From Actinomadura litoris (GTDB taxonomy: Bacteria; Actinomycetota; Actinomycetes; Streptosporangiales; Streptosporangiaceae): a stretch of 64,000 nt of DNA. Below the pieces are notes generated by a model that was given only the letters and a program-made list of their open reading frames with translations, did not search any database and was not told where the DNA came from. How positions within the stretch are numbered: position 1 is the stretch's first letter; each line of letters starts with the position of its first letter. The stretch spans positions 186,001 to 250,000 of the forward strand of contig NZ_WOFH01000004.1 in the NCBI RefSeq assembly GCF_009733595.1, read 5' to 3'. A program made the position numbers and the translations under genes. Below are positions 52,553 to 60,942 of the stretch, piece after piece.

Positions 52553-53233
52553 ATGCGCGTGTTGATTGTGGAGGATGAGCCCTACCTGGCCGAAGCCGTC
52601 CGGGACGGCCTCCGGCTGGAAGCGATCGCCGCCGACATCGCGGGCGACGGGGACTCCGCGCTGGAACTACTCAGCGTCAATTCCTACGACCTCGCGGTCC
52701 TGGACCGGGACATCCCCGGCCCCTCCGGCGACGAGGTCGCGCGGCGGATCGTCGCCTCGGGCAGCGGCATCCCGATCCTCATGCTGACCGCCGCCGACCG
52801 GATCGACGACAAGGCGTCCGGTTTCGAGCTCGGCGCCGACGACTACCTGACGAAGCCGTTCGAGCTCCGGGAACTGGTTCTGCGGCTGCGGGCGCTGGAC
52901 CGGCGCCGCGCCTATGCCCGGCCCCCAATCAGCGAGATCGCGGGCATCCGGCTGGACCCCTTCCGCCGGGAGGTGTTCCGCGACGGGCGCTACGTCGCGC
53001 TCACCCGCAAGCAGTTCGCCGTGCTCGAAGTCCTCGTCACCGCCGGGGGCGGCGTCGTGAGCGCCGAGGAGCTGCTGGAGCGGGCCTGGGACGGGAACGC
53101 CGACCCCTTCACCAACGCGGTCCGGATCACCGTCTCCGCGCTGCGCAAGCGCCTCGGTGAACCGTGGATCATCGCCACGGTGCCCGGCGTCGGCTACCGG
53201 ATCGACACCGAGCCGGGAGGTACCGATGAATAG
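52553..53233 (+). CDS. OmpR-family response regulator (VanR-like)
   Basis: A 226-residue regulator: receiver domain with phospho-acceptor Asp51 (DLAVLDRDIPGPSG), Thr79 and Lys101 (DDYLTKPFEL), and an OmpR winged helix (LTRKQFAVLEVLVTAGGGVV, then VGYRI). It lies 91 bases after the racemase, with an inverted repeat between, and nine bases before the kinase. Likely controls the vanY-like/racemase genes, by analogy with VanRS. Confidence 0.94.
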   Translation: MRVLIVEDEPYLAEAVRDGLRLEAIAADIAGDGDSALELLSVNSYDLAVLDRDIPGPSGDEVARRIVASGSGIPILMLTAADRIDDKASGFELGADDYLTKPFELRELVLRLRALDRRRAYARPPISEIAGIRLDPFRREVFRDGRYVALTRKQFAVLEVLVTAGGGVVSAEELLERAWDGNADPFTNAVRITVSALRKRLGEPWIIATVPGVGYRIDTEPGGTDE

Positions 53234-53242
53234 CCGCCGCTC

Positions 53243-54388
53243 ATGAACAGGCGCCCGGGGCTGAGCGCCCGGCTGAAACTCACGGTCAGCTACGTCGGGT
53301 TCCTGCTGCTCGCCGGTGCGCTCCTGCTGGCCGTGGTGTGGGCGTTCCTGCTGCGCTACGTCCCCGACACCACGCAGTACGGGCCCGGCGGGTTCAGCCC
53401 GAGCCGCACCGACCTCACGCGCGCCTTCACCCCCGCCGCCGTCACGGCGATGATCTTCCTGCTGGTCTTCGGCTCCCTCGGCGGATGGGTCCTCGCCGGC
53501 CGGATGCTCTCGCCGCTCACGCAGATCGCGGAGGCGGCGCGGTCGGCCGCCAACGGATCACTGTCCCACCGCATCCGCATGCGCGGCCCCCGGGACGAGT
53601 TCCGCGAACTGGCCGACGTGTTCGACACCATGCTCCACCGGCTCGAATCCCACGTCGCCCAGCAACGGCGCTTCGCCGCGAACGCCTCCCACGAACTGCG
53701 CACGCCGCTGGCGATCTCGCGGACGCTCCTGGACGTCGCCCGCAACGACCCCGCGCGGGACAAGGGCGAGCTCATCGAGCGCCTCCACACCGTCAACACG
53801 CGCGCGATCGACCTCACCGAAGCCCTTCTGCTGCTCAGCCGGGGCGACAGCGGGAGCTTCACCCGTGAGCCGGTCGATCTGTCCCTCATCGCCGAGGAAG
53901 CCGCCGAGACGCTGCTCCCCCTCGCCGAGCAGCGCCAGATCACGCTCGACGTCACCGGCGAGAGGACACCGGCCGTCGGCTCGGCCGAACTCCTCCTGCG
54001 CGTGGTGACCAACCTCGTCCAGAACGCCATCGTCCATAACCTGCCGATCGGCGGTACCGTGCGGGTCCACACCGAGTCGCTGTACGACGCGAGCGTGCTG
54101 TGGGTCGAGAACACCGGCGCTCCGCTCCCGCCGGAACTGGTGCCGACGCTCACCGAGCCTTTCCAGCGCGGAACGGAACGCGCCCGGAGCGACGAACACG
54201 CGGGCGTCGGGCTGGGGCTGGCCATCGTCCAGAGCGTCGTCGGGGCACACGACGGGACGCTCACCCTCACGCCCCGCCCTGATGGCGGTCTCCTCGCGCT
54301 GATCCGGCTACCCGTGACGCCGCGCGCATCGGCCTCGACCAAGGCGACGAGATGGCTGACCGGAGACCCGGTGCCCTCGCCGGACTGA
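53243..54388 (+). CDS. Sensor histidine kinase (VanS-like architecture)
   Basis: A 381-residue kinase with two membrane helices (about 16-37 and 66-86), a short extracytoplasmic loop, HAMP, HisKA with His150 in NASHELRTPLAIS, and HATPase (LLRVVTNLVQNAIVHN, then HAGVGLGLAIVQSVV). The short sensor loop resembles VanS and CutS-type kinases, which sense cell-envelope stress or glycopeptides. Start ATG at 53243, nine bases after the regulator stop. Partner of the preceding OmpR-type regulator. Confidence 0.94.
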   Translation: MNRRPGLSARLKLTVSYVGFLLLAGALLLAVVWAFLLRYVPDTTQYGPGGFSPSRTDLTRAFTPAAVTAMIFLLVFGSLGGWVLAGRMLSPLTQIAEAARSAANGSLSHRIRMRGPRDEFRELADVFDTMLHRLESHVAQQRRFAANASHELRTPLAISRTLLDVARNDPARDKGELIERLHTVNTRAIDLTEALLLLSRGDSGSFTREPVDLSLIAEEAAETLLPLAEQRQITLDVTGERTPAVGSAELLLRVVTNLVQNAIVHNLPIGGTVRVHTESLYDASVLWVENTGAPLPPELVPTLTEPFQRGTERARSDEHAGVGLGLAIVQSVVGAHDGTLTLTPRPDGGLLALIRLPVTPRASASTKATRWLTGDPVPSPD

Positions 54389-54444
54389 GCCTTCCCCCGA
54401 TGTGATTGGATCAGCGGCCAGCCGTCACGAGGGGGGACCAGCGC

Positions 54445-55551
54445 ATGAACACGCCGTCGTTTCGAGCGGGACAGGCCGACGGGACCTCCATCCGGATCGG
54501 CGCTCTCGTCCCGCTGACGCGACCCGGTTGGATCGAGGCGGGCCGGCATCTTCTCGCCGGGCTCGAACTGGCCGTCCGCGAGGTCAATGACGCCGGCGGC
54601 GTCGCCGAGCGGCCGATCGACCTGGTGGTCCGCGACACCGCCGCCGACCCGCGGAGGGCCGCGGCGGCCGTCGAGGAACTCGCTCGGCTCGGTGCGGTCG
54701 CGTTGGCGGGGGAGTACCACAGCGTCGTCGCCCGAACGGCCGCCACCAAGGCCGCCGCCCTTTCCCTGCCCTACCTTTGCTCGTCAGCGGTTCTCGACGA
54801 GCTCACCGAGCAGCCGACGGAATGGGTCGCGCGCATCGCTCCGGCGCAGTCCCGGGGCTGGCGTATCTACGCGGACTTCCTGCTCGGCGCGGGACACAGC
54901 CGGATCGCCGTGGCGGCCGAGTCGAGCGTCTACTGGACGGCCGGAACCCGCATCCTGCGCGACCACCTCGCTCCCCGCGACGGCACCGTCATCGAATTCG
55001 ACATGCGCGCGCTCACCCCCACGGCACTGTGCGACGAACTCGCCGACAGCCGCGCGACGGCCCTCCTCCTCCTGGTCGGCAACCCTGATCCGGCGGTGCC
55101 GATCGTGAAGGCCGTCCGCCGCGACCGCCGTCTCACCGAGGTCCTGATCGGCGCCCCGGCGGGGCAGCCGGAACTCCCCGCATGGGCGGAACTCCTGGGC
55201 GCGGACGGCGCCGGGATCCCGTTCTTGCGCTACCTGCCCGAGCACCTCGGCCCCCTCGGCGCGCGGATCGGGACGGCCCTCCGGGAACGGCTCGCCGAAA
55301 CCCCGTCCTTCGTCGCCTTCGAGGGTTACGACACGATCACCGTCCTCGCCGCGATGATGAACGAGTACGGCGCCGACCGGCGGAGCCTTGCCCGGGCCTG
55401 GCCGCGCATCGCGGTCGAGGGCACACGTGGGCGAATCCGGTTCTCCCGCACGCCGGGGATCAGCGTTCGGCAATGGACGTGGGCGCCGATCCACGTCGCC
55501 GACCGGGACCCGGCGGATCCCGATCGCTTCCGGTTCCTTCACGCGGGGTGA
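54445..55551 (+). CDS. Periplasmic-binding-protein-like (ABC substrate-binding) protein without signal peptide
   Basis: A 368-residue type I periplasmic binding fold of the Leu/Ile/Val family: IRIGALVPLTRPGWIEAGRH, GLELAVREVNDAGGVAERPI, then FEGYDTITVLAAMMNEYGAD. It lacks a hydrophobic leader and lipobox in any in-frame start (54406 or 54445), so it is probably cytoplasmic or exported another way. GAGGGGGG precedes ATG 54445. It lies 56 bases after the kinase; no permease or ATPase partner is present. A sensory or regulatory ligand-binding role is possible. Confidence 0.82.
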   Translation: MNTPSFRAGQADGTSIRIGALVPLTRPGWIEAGRHLLAGLELAVREVNDAGGVAERPIDLVVRDTAADPRRAAAAVEELARLGAVALAGEYHSVVARTAATKAAALSLPYLCSSAVLDELTEQPTEWVARIAPAQSRGWRIYADFLLGAGHSRIAVAAESSVYWTAGTRILRDHLAPRDGTVIEFDMRALTPTALCDELADSRATALLLLVGNPDPAVPIVKAVRRDRRLTEVLIGAPAGQPELPAWAELLGADGAGIPFLRYLPEHLGPLGARIGTALRERLAETPSFVAFEGYDTITVLAAMMNEYGADRRSLARAWPRIAVEGTRGRIRFSRTPGISVRQWTWAPIHVADRDPADPDRFRFLHAG

Positions 55552-56581
55552 TCCGACCATCCCGGCTGAGCGCCCGGAGAGAACAAGGCGGTGGCCTGAC
55601 GGCCGGAGGCGGTTCCCAGGTGGGCGGGAGGCCGAGCCTGGCGAATAGATCGGGGCCGCCGGAGAACACGGTGACGCGGGCGATGCCCCGGGGGGTCGCG
55701 GTGAGGACGCCGAGGCCGAACGCGCGGTGGGTTCCGCCGGCGTCGCGGAGGTAGGCGGCAGCGGCGGGCTGTCCGTTGGCGAGAGTGGGGGTCATCCGCC
55801 AGTCGCCGGGTGGTCCGCTCACCCGGGCGAGGTAGCGCAGGCAGGTCGCGACGCCGGAGAACCAGGTGCGGGTGCCGACCATCTCGATGGCGGCGTCGGT
55901 GCGCAGGGCTCGTTCCAGGGCCCCGGTGTCGGCGTTCTGGAATCCGACGATGTACTGCTCCAGCAGCGCGCGGGCGTGGGGAGCGGTGGGCTCGATGAGC
56001 CGCTCGCGGTCGGGGGCGGCCTCGTCGAGCCGGGCGCGGGCCCGTTGCAGCGCGCTCTTGACCGCTGGGACCGTGGTGTCGAGCATGGCCGCGACCTCTG
56101 CGGCGGAGAAGCCGAGCACCTCGCGCAGGAGGAGCACCGCGCGCTGCCGAGGGGGCAGGTACTGGAGCCCGGCGATGAGCGCGAGCCGCAGGTGCTCGCG
56201 CGCGGCGGCGATCGCCCCGGGATCCTCCTCGCACGGGGTGACCAGCGCGTCCGGGATGGGCTGCAGCCAGGCCACGTCCGGGTCGGCCCCGTGCTCAGGT
56301 GGGACGCCGGGGTCGTCGGCCGGAGCCCCGAGTCCGGACGGCAACGCCCGCCTGCCGCGGTCGCGCAGCGCGGTCAGGCAGGCGTTGGTGGCGATGCGGT
56401 ACAGCCAGACCCGCACCGACGACCGCCCCTCGAAGGTGCCGTAGGAGCGCCAGGCCCGCAGGTAGGTCTCCTGGACGAGGTCTTCGGCTTCGTCGAGCGA
56501 TCCGAGCATCCGGTAACAGTGCGCCAGCAGCTCGCGCCGGAACGGCTCGGTACTGCGGGCGAACTCGTGCTCCTCAGGCAC
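55460..56581 (-). CDS. ECF sigma factor with SnoaL-like C-terminal domain (SigG-type)
   Basis: A 373-residue sigma factor. Sigma-2 (ELLAHCYRMLGSLDEAEDLV, then VRVWLYRIATNACLTALRDR) and sigma-4 (YLPPRQRAVLLLREVLGFSA, then DTTVPAVKSALQRARARL) are followed by an NTF2-like domain. The final about 45 residues are arginine/proline-rich and atypical. GTG at 56581 behind GGAGG; 91 bases at its 3' end overlap the convergent substrate-binding gene. It follows the alpha/beta hydrolase in the same operon, 35 bases apart. Confidence 0.88.
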   Translation of the reverse strand: MPEEHEFARSTEPFRRELLAHCYRMLGSLDEAEDLVQETYLRAWRSYGTFEGRSSVRVWLYRIATNACLTALRDRGRRALPSGLGAPADDPGVPPEHGADPDVAWLQPIPDALVTPCEEDPGAIAAAREHLRLALIAGLQYLPPRQRAVLLLREVLGFSAAEVAAMLDTTVPAVKSALQRARARLDEAAPDRERLIEPTAPHARALLEQYIVGFQNADTGALERALRTDAAIEMVGTRTWFSGVATCLRYLARVSGPPGDWRMTPTLANGQPAAAAYLRDAGGTHRAFGLGVLTATPRGIARVTVFSGGPDLFARLGLPPTWEPPPAVRPPPCSLRALSRDGRITPREGTGSDRDPPGPGRRRGSAPTSIAER

Positions 56582-56616
56582 CCGTCCCTCCTCTTCCTTT
56601 CCCGGCGGCGGGCTGG

Positions 56617-57510
56617 TCACAACCCGAGCCGGGGAGCCACCCACGCGGCCATCCTGCCGATCGCGTCATCGGCCTCCGGCGCCCTCCCCGCGGCCATCTG
56701 GAAGGTGTGCTGCATCCCGGGAAAGACGTCCAGCCGCACGTCGACGCCGGCCTTGCGGGCGTGCTCGTCGAGCATGCGTGCGTCGTCCAGCAGCGACTCA
56801 TCCCCTCCCGCCTGAATGTAGATCGGGCCGAGGCCAGCCAGATCGGCGTACAGCGGGCTCGCCGGCGGGTCACGGGGATCGCCGCCCTCGCCCAGGAACG
56901 TGGCCGCGAGCGTCCGCACGGTCTCGGGGTAGAAGAAGGGGTCCTTCTCCTGGTTGGTCTCGTAGGACTTCCCGGCGGCCTCCAGGTCCGTCCACGGCGA
57001 GAACGGCATCGCGGCGGCGGGCAGCGGCAGGCCCCGCTCCCGCGCCCGGAGCTGAGCGGTGACCGACAGCGCGCCCCCGGAGGAGTCACCGGTGAAGGCG
57101 ATGTGGGCGGGGTCGATGCCCTGGTCGAGCAGCCACCGGTAGGCGTCGGCCGCGTCGTCCACCTGCGCAGGGTGGGTGTGGGCGGGGGCCAGGCGGTAGT
57201 CGACGACCAGCGCCCGCACCCCGGCCGCCTTGGCCAGATGACCGAACATCTTGCGGTGCGTGTAGAGCGAACCGCCGATGTAGCCGCCGCCGTGCAGGCA
57301 CAGCAGCACCCGGTCCTGGACCCGCCGTTTGGGCACCAGCCACATCGCGGGCAGGCCGCCCGCCTCCACCTCGATGTAGTCCACCCCCCGCGGTTCGGCG
57401 GTGAGGTCTCCCCAGGACTCACCGTCGGGCTGCTCGGCGTCCGGGCGGACCATCGCCAGCCGCGCCGCCGCCCAGTGCCGCCTGACCGCTTCGGACTGCT
57501 TGCTCGCCAT
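56617..57510 (-). CDS. Alpha/beta hydrolase, HSL family
   Basis: A 297-residue esterase. The HGGGY oxyanion motif (CLHGGGYIGG) and GDSSGGAL nucleophile elbow are intact, and the histidine is in GMQHTFQMAAG. The aspartate is in GGDESLLDD. Start ATG 57510 behind GGAGGAGC. Middle gene of a small-protein/hydrolase/sigma operon, so its expression may be tied to the sigma factor. Confidence 0.92.
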   Translation of the reverse strand: MASKQSEAVRRHWAAARLAMVRPDAEQPDGESWGDLTAEPRGVDYIEVEAGGLPAMWLVPKRRVQDRVLLCLHGGGYIGGSLYTHRKMFGHLAKAAGVRALVVDYRLAPAHTHPAQVDDAADAYRWLLDQGIDPAHIAFTGDSSGGALSVTAQLRARERGLPLPAAAMPFSPWTDLEAAGKSYETNQEKDPFFYPETVRTLAATFLGEGGDPRDPPASPLYADLAGLGPIYIQAGGDESLLDDARMLDEHARKAGVDVRLDVFPGMQHTFQMAAGRAPEADDAIGRMAAWVAPRLGL

Positions 57511-57524
57511 CGCCGCTCCTCCGT

Positions 57525-57668
57525 TCAGGCCGCGCGGTTGTGGAAGGACTCGGCGCGCCGGGCGCCGTCCCGCTCGCGGGCGGGCAGGTGCGCCCCCGGC
57601 GGGACCGCCGCGGCCGCCTCGGCGTGGACCTCGTCCAGCACCGCGAGCACCTGTCGTTCATCGGTCAT
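57525..57668 (-). CDS. Small protein (47 aa), unknown
   Basis: A 47-residue frame, MTDERQVLAVLDEVHAEAAA then a polar tail ending RAESFHNRAA, ending 14 bases before the hydrolase start. GAGG lies about ten bases upstream of the ATG. Third-position GC is almost complete, as in the neighbours. It could be a small regulator or the remnant of a larger gene. No family is recognised. Confidence 0.5.
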   Translation of the reverse strand: MTDERQVLAVLDEVHAEAAAAVPPGAHLPARERDGARRAESFHNRAA

Positions 57669-57763
57669 GGTGAGCCTCTTCCGTTCTTTCGGGCGTGCCC
57701 TTCACCCGTGCAGACCGCCGTCCGCCCGGAAAGGAATCGCTCGTGCGAGACTCCGGGGACCGC

Positions 57764-58912
57764 TCAGCCCGCAGGACGGCGGTCGCGGCGGATCGAGTAC
57801 AGCGCGATGAGTAGGCCCAGGGCGGTGAGGGCGGCGGCGGCAGGGTAGATGGAGCGCGGCCCCGGGCCGTCGATGAGCCGCCCGCCGAGCCATCCGGCGG
57901 ACGCGGCGGCGAGCTGGAAGCCGGAGGCGTTGACGGCGACGGCCAGGGTCGGCGCGGCCTGGGCGGTGGTCACCACCCGGGTCTGGAGGCCCGGGATGAT
58001 CGCGAACGCCAGCACGCCGAGGGCGAACCACAGCGCGGCGGACGGCACCCGGTGGACGCCGGCCGTCCAGCCCAGTGCGAGGACGCCCGCCAGCACGGCG
58101 AGCAGTCCGGCGAGCGAGGGCATGAGCGCCCGGTCGGCCAGCCATCCGCCGAGGAAGTTGCCGGCGACCGCGCCCGTCCCGTACACCAGCAGCAGGAGCG
58201 GCAGCGCGCCCTCGGAGAAGCCGCTGACGTCGGTGGCCAGCGGCGCCAGGAAGCTGAAGACGGTGACGGCCCCGAGGTTGCCCACCGCCGTCAGGGCGAT
58301 GGCGAGCACGACGTCCGGACGGGTGAACACGCGCAGCTCGCCGAGCAGCGAACCGATCCTGGGCGCGGGCTGGTCGGGGACGGACCGCAGCACGAGCACC
58401 AGGGCGACGGCGCTGAACACCGTGATCGCGGCGAACGGCGCGCGCCAGCCGAGGTGGTGGCCGATGAGCGTGCCGAGCGGGGTGCCCGCGACGATCCCGA
58501 GGTTCATGCCGAGGGTCAGCCGCGCCACCGTGGACGCCTGCCTGCCCGGCGGGGCGGTGGCGAGGGCCGTGGAGATCGCGACGGCGAAGAACGTGGCCAC
58601 GACCAGGCCCGCGACGAAGCGCGAGGCCAGCAGGACCGCGTAGCCGGGGGCCAGGGCGGACGCGGCGTTCCCGGCGATCGAGACGAGGACGAGGCCGCCG
58701 ACGAGCGGGCGGCGGGGCAGCCGCGCGGTCAGCGTCGTGACCGCCGGCCCCCCGACGATCATGCCGAGCGCATAGGCGCTGACCAGCAGGCCCGCCGCCG
58801 GGATCGAGACCGACAGGTCGTCCGCGACGTCCGGCAGGATCCCCGCGATGACGAACTCGCCCGTGGTCAGGCCGAAGACCACGAGCATGAGCGAGAAGAC
58901 CAGAAAGGGCAT
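57764..58912 (-). CDS. MFS transporter, DHA1 family
   Basis: A 382-residue, 12-helix transporter: VVFGLTTGEFVIAGILPDVA in helix 1, motif-A loop TARLPRRPLVG, then VARLTLGMNLGIVAGTPLGT, the antiporter motif C of helix 5. DHA1 exporters of this type expel chloramphenicol-like or other drugs. Start ATG 58912. Divergent from the MarR gene, with two perfect dyads in the gap. Confidence 0.9.
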   Translation of the reverse strand: MPFLVFSLMLVVFGLTTGEFVIAGILPDVADDLSVSIPAAGLLVSAYALGMIVGGPAVTTLTARLPRRPLVGGLVLVSIAGNAASALAPGYAVLLASRFVAGLVVATFFAVAISTALATAPPGRQASTVARLTLGMNLGIVAGTPLGTLIGHHLGWRAPFAAITVFSAVALVLVLRSVPDQPAPRIGSLLGELRVFTRPDVVLAIALTAVGNLGAVTVFSFLAPLATDVSGFSEGALPLLLLVYGTGAVAGNFLGGWLADRALMPSLAGLLAVLAGVLALGWTAGVHRVPSAALWFALGVLAFAIIPGLQTRVVTTAQAAPTLAVAVNASGFQLAAASAGWLGGRLIDGPGPRSIYPAAAALTALGLLIALYSIRRDRRPAG

Positions 58913-58926
58913 GCGCGTCCCAAGTA

Positions 58927-58971
58927 ATTCGAGTTCGAATGATTCGAGTCATAACTATCATGACTCGAATC
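58927..58971. promoter_or_regulatory. MarR operators: two perfect dyads
   Basis: ATTCGA-GT-TCGAAT (58927-58940) is followed directly by GATTCGAGTCAT (58941-58952) and ATGACTCGAATC (58960-58971) around a 7-base spacer. All arms pair perfectly. They share the ATTCGA core and occupy the gap between the exporter and MarR starts. Confidence 0.85.
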
Positions 58972-59023
58972 AGTGTCGCTAGACTCGGGGCATGCCGAAC
59001 AGTCCTTCGCGGTGGCGGGCCCG

Positions 59024-59431
59024 GTGACGGAGCAGCAGATCGACCGGGAGGTGTGCAAGCTGGTCCACCGGTTCGTCCAGCGGCTTGAGACGCATGTGCG
59101 CCGCGCCGCCGACGACCTCGGCCTGACCCCCACCCAGGTGGTGGCGCTGCGGGAGCTGTCGGAGCCGATCACCGCCCGGGAGCTGGCCGACCGGATGTCG
59201 TGCGAGGCGTCCAACGCGACCTTCGTCCTCGACCGGCTGGAGGAGCAGGGCCTGGTCGAGCGGCGGCCGCATCCGACCGACCGGCGCGCCAAGCGGATCG
59301 TGCTCACTCCCGCCGGTGAACGGCGAAGGGGCGAGGTCCTGGAGCGGCTGGGGACGTACTCGCCGCTGACCGCGCTCAGCGACGTCCAGCAGGAGTCCCT
59401 GCGCGACCTGCTCCGCGACCTGGTCGTCTGA
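59024..59431 (+). CDS. MarR-family transcriptional regulator
   Basis: A 135-residue winged helix: VHRFVQRLETHVRRAADDLG, LTPTQVVALRELSEPITARE, SCEASNATFVLDRLEEQGLV, then RRPHPTDRRAKRIVLTPAGE, the MarR recognition helix and wing. I take GTG at 59024, with GGTGG upstream; GTGs at 59012 and 58973 are in frame, but the latter abuts the operator. Divergent from the DHA1 exporter, which it probably represses. Confidence 0.88.
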   Translation: MTEQQIDREVCKLVHRFVQRLETHVRRAADDLGLTPTQVVALRELSEPITARELADRMSCEASNATFVLDRLEEQGLVERRPHPTDRRAKRIVLTPAGERRRGEVLERLGTYSPLTALSDVQQESLRDLLRDLVV

Positions 59432-59434
59432 CGC

Positions 59435-59848
59435 TCACGCGGGAGCGGCGCGGTCCGGGAAGAGGGCCGCGGCGACGTGCCGGGTGTCGGTGTACTCCAC
59501 GACGGAGGCGATGCGTCCGTCGCGGACGGTGAAGACCCCGGCGCACCGGTTGTCGTAGACCGTGCCGTGGACCGTCCTGGCCCTGGACGTCCACTCGGCG
59601 GCCACGCGGTCGCCTTCGGTGATCGTGCCGAGCAGTTCGATCTCCAAGCTGCCGGGGACCAGCAGCGGTCCCATGCCGCCGAGGAAGTCGTCGATGATCG
59701 CCTCGCGGCCCCGCCACACCTGCGAGATGGGCAGGTCGCCCGGATAGTGCCAGGTCGCGTCCTCGGTGAAGCTCGCGCGGACGGTCTCGGCGTCGCCGTC
59801 GCGGACGGCCTCGACGTAGCGGACGACGACGGTGCGCGGGTCGGTCAT
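59435..59848 (-). CDS. Nuclear-transport-factor-2/SnoaL-like protein
   Basis: A 137-residue cone-fold protein: VVVRYVEAVRDGDAETVRAS, DATWHYPGDLP, WRGREAIIDDFLGGM, and GRIASVVEYTDTRHVAAALF. Typical of the SnoaL-like/NTF2 ligand-binding or isomerase group; no catalytic residue can be assigned. GGAGGAGAACC precedes the ATG at 59848. Divergent from a LysR gene across 131 bases with a perfect dyad. Confidence 0.9.
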   Translation of the reverse strand: MTDPRTVVVRYVEAVRDGDAETVRASFTEDATWHYPGDLPISQVWRGREAIIDDFLGGMGPLLVPGSLEIELLGTITEGDRVAAEWTSRARTVHGTVYDNRCAGVFTVRDGRIASVVEYTDTRHVAAALFPDRAAPA

Positions 59849-59957
59849 GGTGGTTCTCCTCCGGGTGCCGTTGGGGATTCGCCTGCCTGCTCGGCGGTGC
59901 CTCGCCTCCACCCCACCGGGCGCCGTGGGGACCTGGCCAACAACGCGCCCGGTCGGC

Positions 59958-59976
59958 CGACAACGGATCGTTGTCG
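59958..59976. promoter_or_regulatory. LysR-type palindrome
   Basis: CGACAACG-GAT-CGTTGTCG is a perfect dyad (8-bp arms, 3-base spacer), ending three bases before the LysR start. It fits an autoregulatory LysR site. Confidence 0.75.
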
Positions 59977-59979
59977 CAT

Positions 59980-60942
59980 ATGGTCAGGGACGTGGATCTC
60001 GACCTGGCGCTGGTCCGCGCGTTCGCCGTGACCGCCGAGACCCTGCACTTCGGTCGCGCCGCCGAGCGGCTGGGCACCAGCCAGCAGGCGCTGTCCAAGC
60101 GCGTCGCGCGGCTGGAGGCGCTGCTCGCGGTCGGGCTGTTCGAGCGGGAGGGCGGCGTCCGGCTGACCGGGGCGGGCGAGCGGTTCCTGCCGGTCGCGCG
60201 GGAGGCGCTCGCGGCGGGCGAGCGCGCGGTCGCGGCCGTGACGGGCACCGGGGCGGTCGTCCGGATCGACACCTGGGGCCATCTGTACGCGCCGATGCGC
60301 ACGGTCGCCCAGGCGGCCCGGGAACTCGGCGGGCTCCGGTTGGAGCCGGGCCCGGGACGGGACTGGCCGTCGGTCGCGGCCGCGCTGACACGCGGCGACA
60401 CCGACCTGGGATTCGGCCGGGTGCATCCGCTGCCGGACGGCCGCGACGCGGGCCTCGCGGTGCGGGTCGTCCGGCTGGAACCGGTGGACGCGGTGGTCAG
60501 CGCCTCCCACCCGCTGGCCGACGCCGGCGAACTACGCCCGGCGGACCTGCGCGGCAGCGCGCTGTGGTGCCCGGCCGAACTCGACCGCCTGGACTTCCTG
60601 CGCCGCTTCGCCGAGGAGTTCCAGATCACGCGGCGGCAGGACGGCCCCAACCTGGGCCTGGACCACCTTCTCCAGCACGTCCGCGCCGACGCCTCGTGTT
60701 TCACGCTGTTCCCCGCCGACGCGCCGCCGCCCGGCGACGCGGGGCTGCGCTCGATCCCGCTCGTCCGGCCGACCCCGCTGTACGCGTGGTCGCTGGCCTG
60801 GCGCTGGACGCACCGCCACCCGGGGCTCGACCCCCTCCTGCGCTGTTTCAGCGAACTGGGCCGCGCCAGCCGCTGGCTGGACTACGCCCCCGAGCGCGAC
60901 TGGCTCCCCGACTCCGACCGCGCGAGACTCACGAACCCATGA
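59980..60942 (+). CDS. LysR-family transcriptional regulator
   Basis: A 320-residue LysR protein. The HTH (LVRAFAVTAETLHFGRAAER, then TSQQALSKRVARLEALLAVG) is followed by a substrate-binding domain. ATG at 59980 has no ribosome site, and the dyad ends just before it, so the transcript may be leaderless. The divergent SnoaL-like gene is the likely target. Its 3' end overlaps the convergent XRE gene by 14 bases. Confidence 0.92.
   Translation: MVRDVDLDLALVRAFAVTAETLHFGRAAERLGTSQQALSKRVARLEALLAVGLFEREGGVRLTGAGERFLPVAREALAAGERAVAAVTGTGAVVRIDTWGHLYAPMRTVAQAARELGGLRLEPGPGRDWPSVAAALTRGDTDLGFGRVHPLPDGRDAGLAVRVVRLEPVDAVVSASHPLADAGELRPADLRGSALWCPAELDRLDFLRRFAEEFQITRRQDGPNLGLDHLLQHVRADASCFTLFPADAPPPGDAGLRSIPLVRPTPLYAWSLAWRWTHRHPGLDPLLRCFSELGRASRWLDYAPERDWLPDSDRARLTNP

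Noticed and set aside
50684..54388. A classical vanHAX vancomycin-resistance cluster
   Set aside because: VanH, VanA-type ligase and VanX are absent; only a VanY-like peptidase, a racemase and a two-component pair are present.
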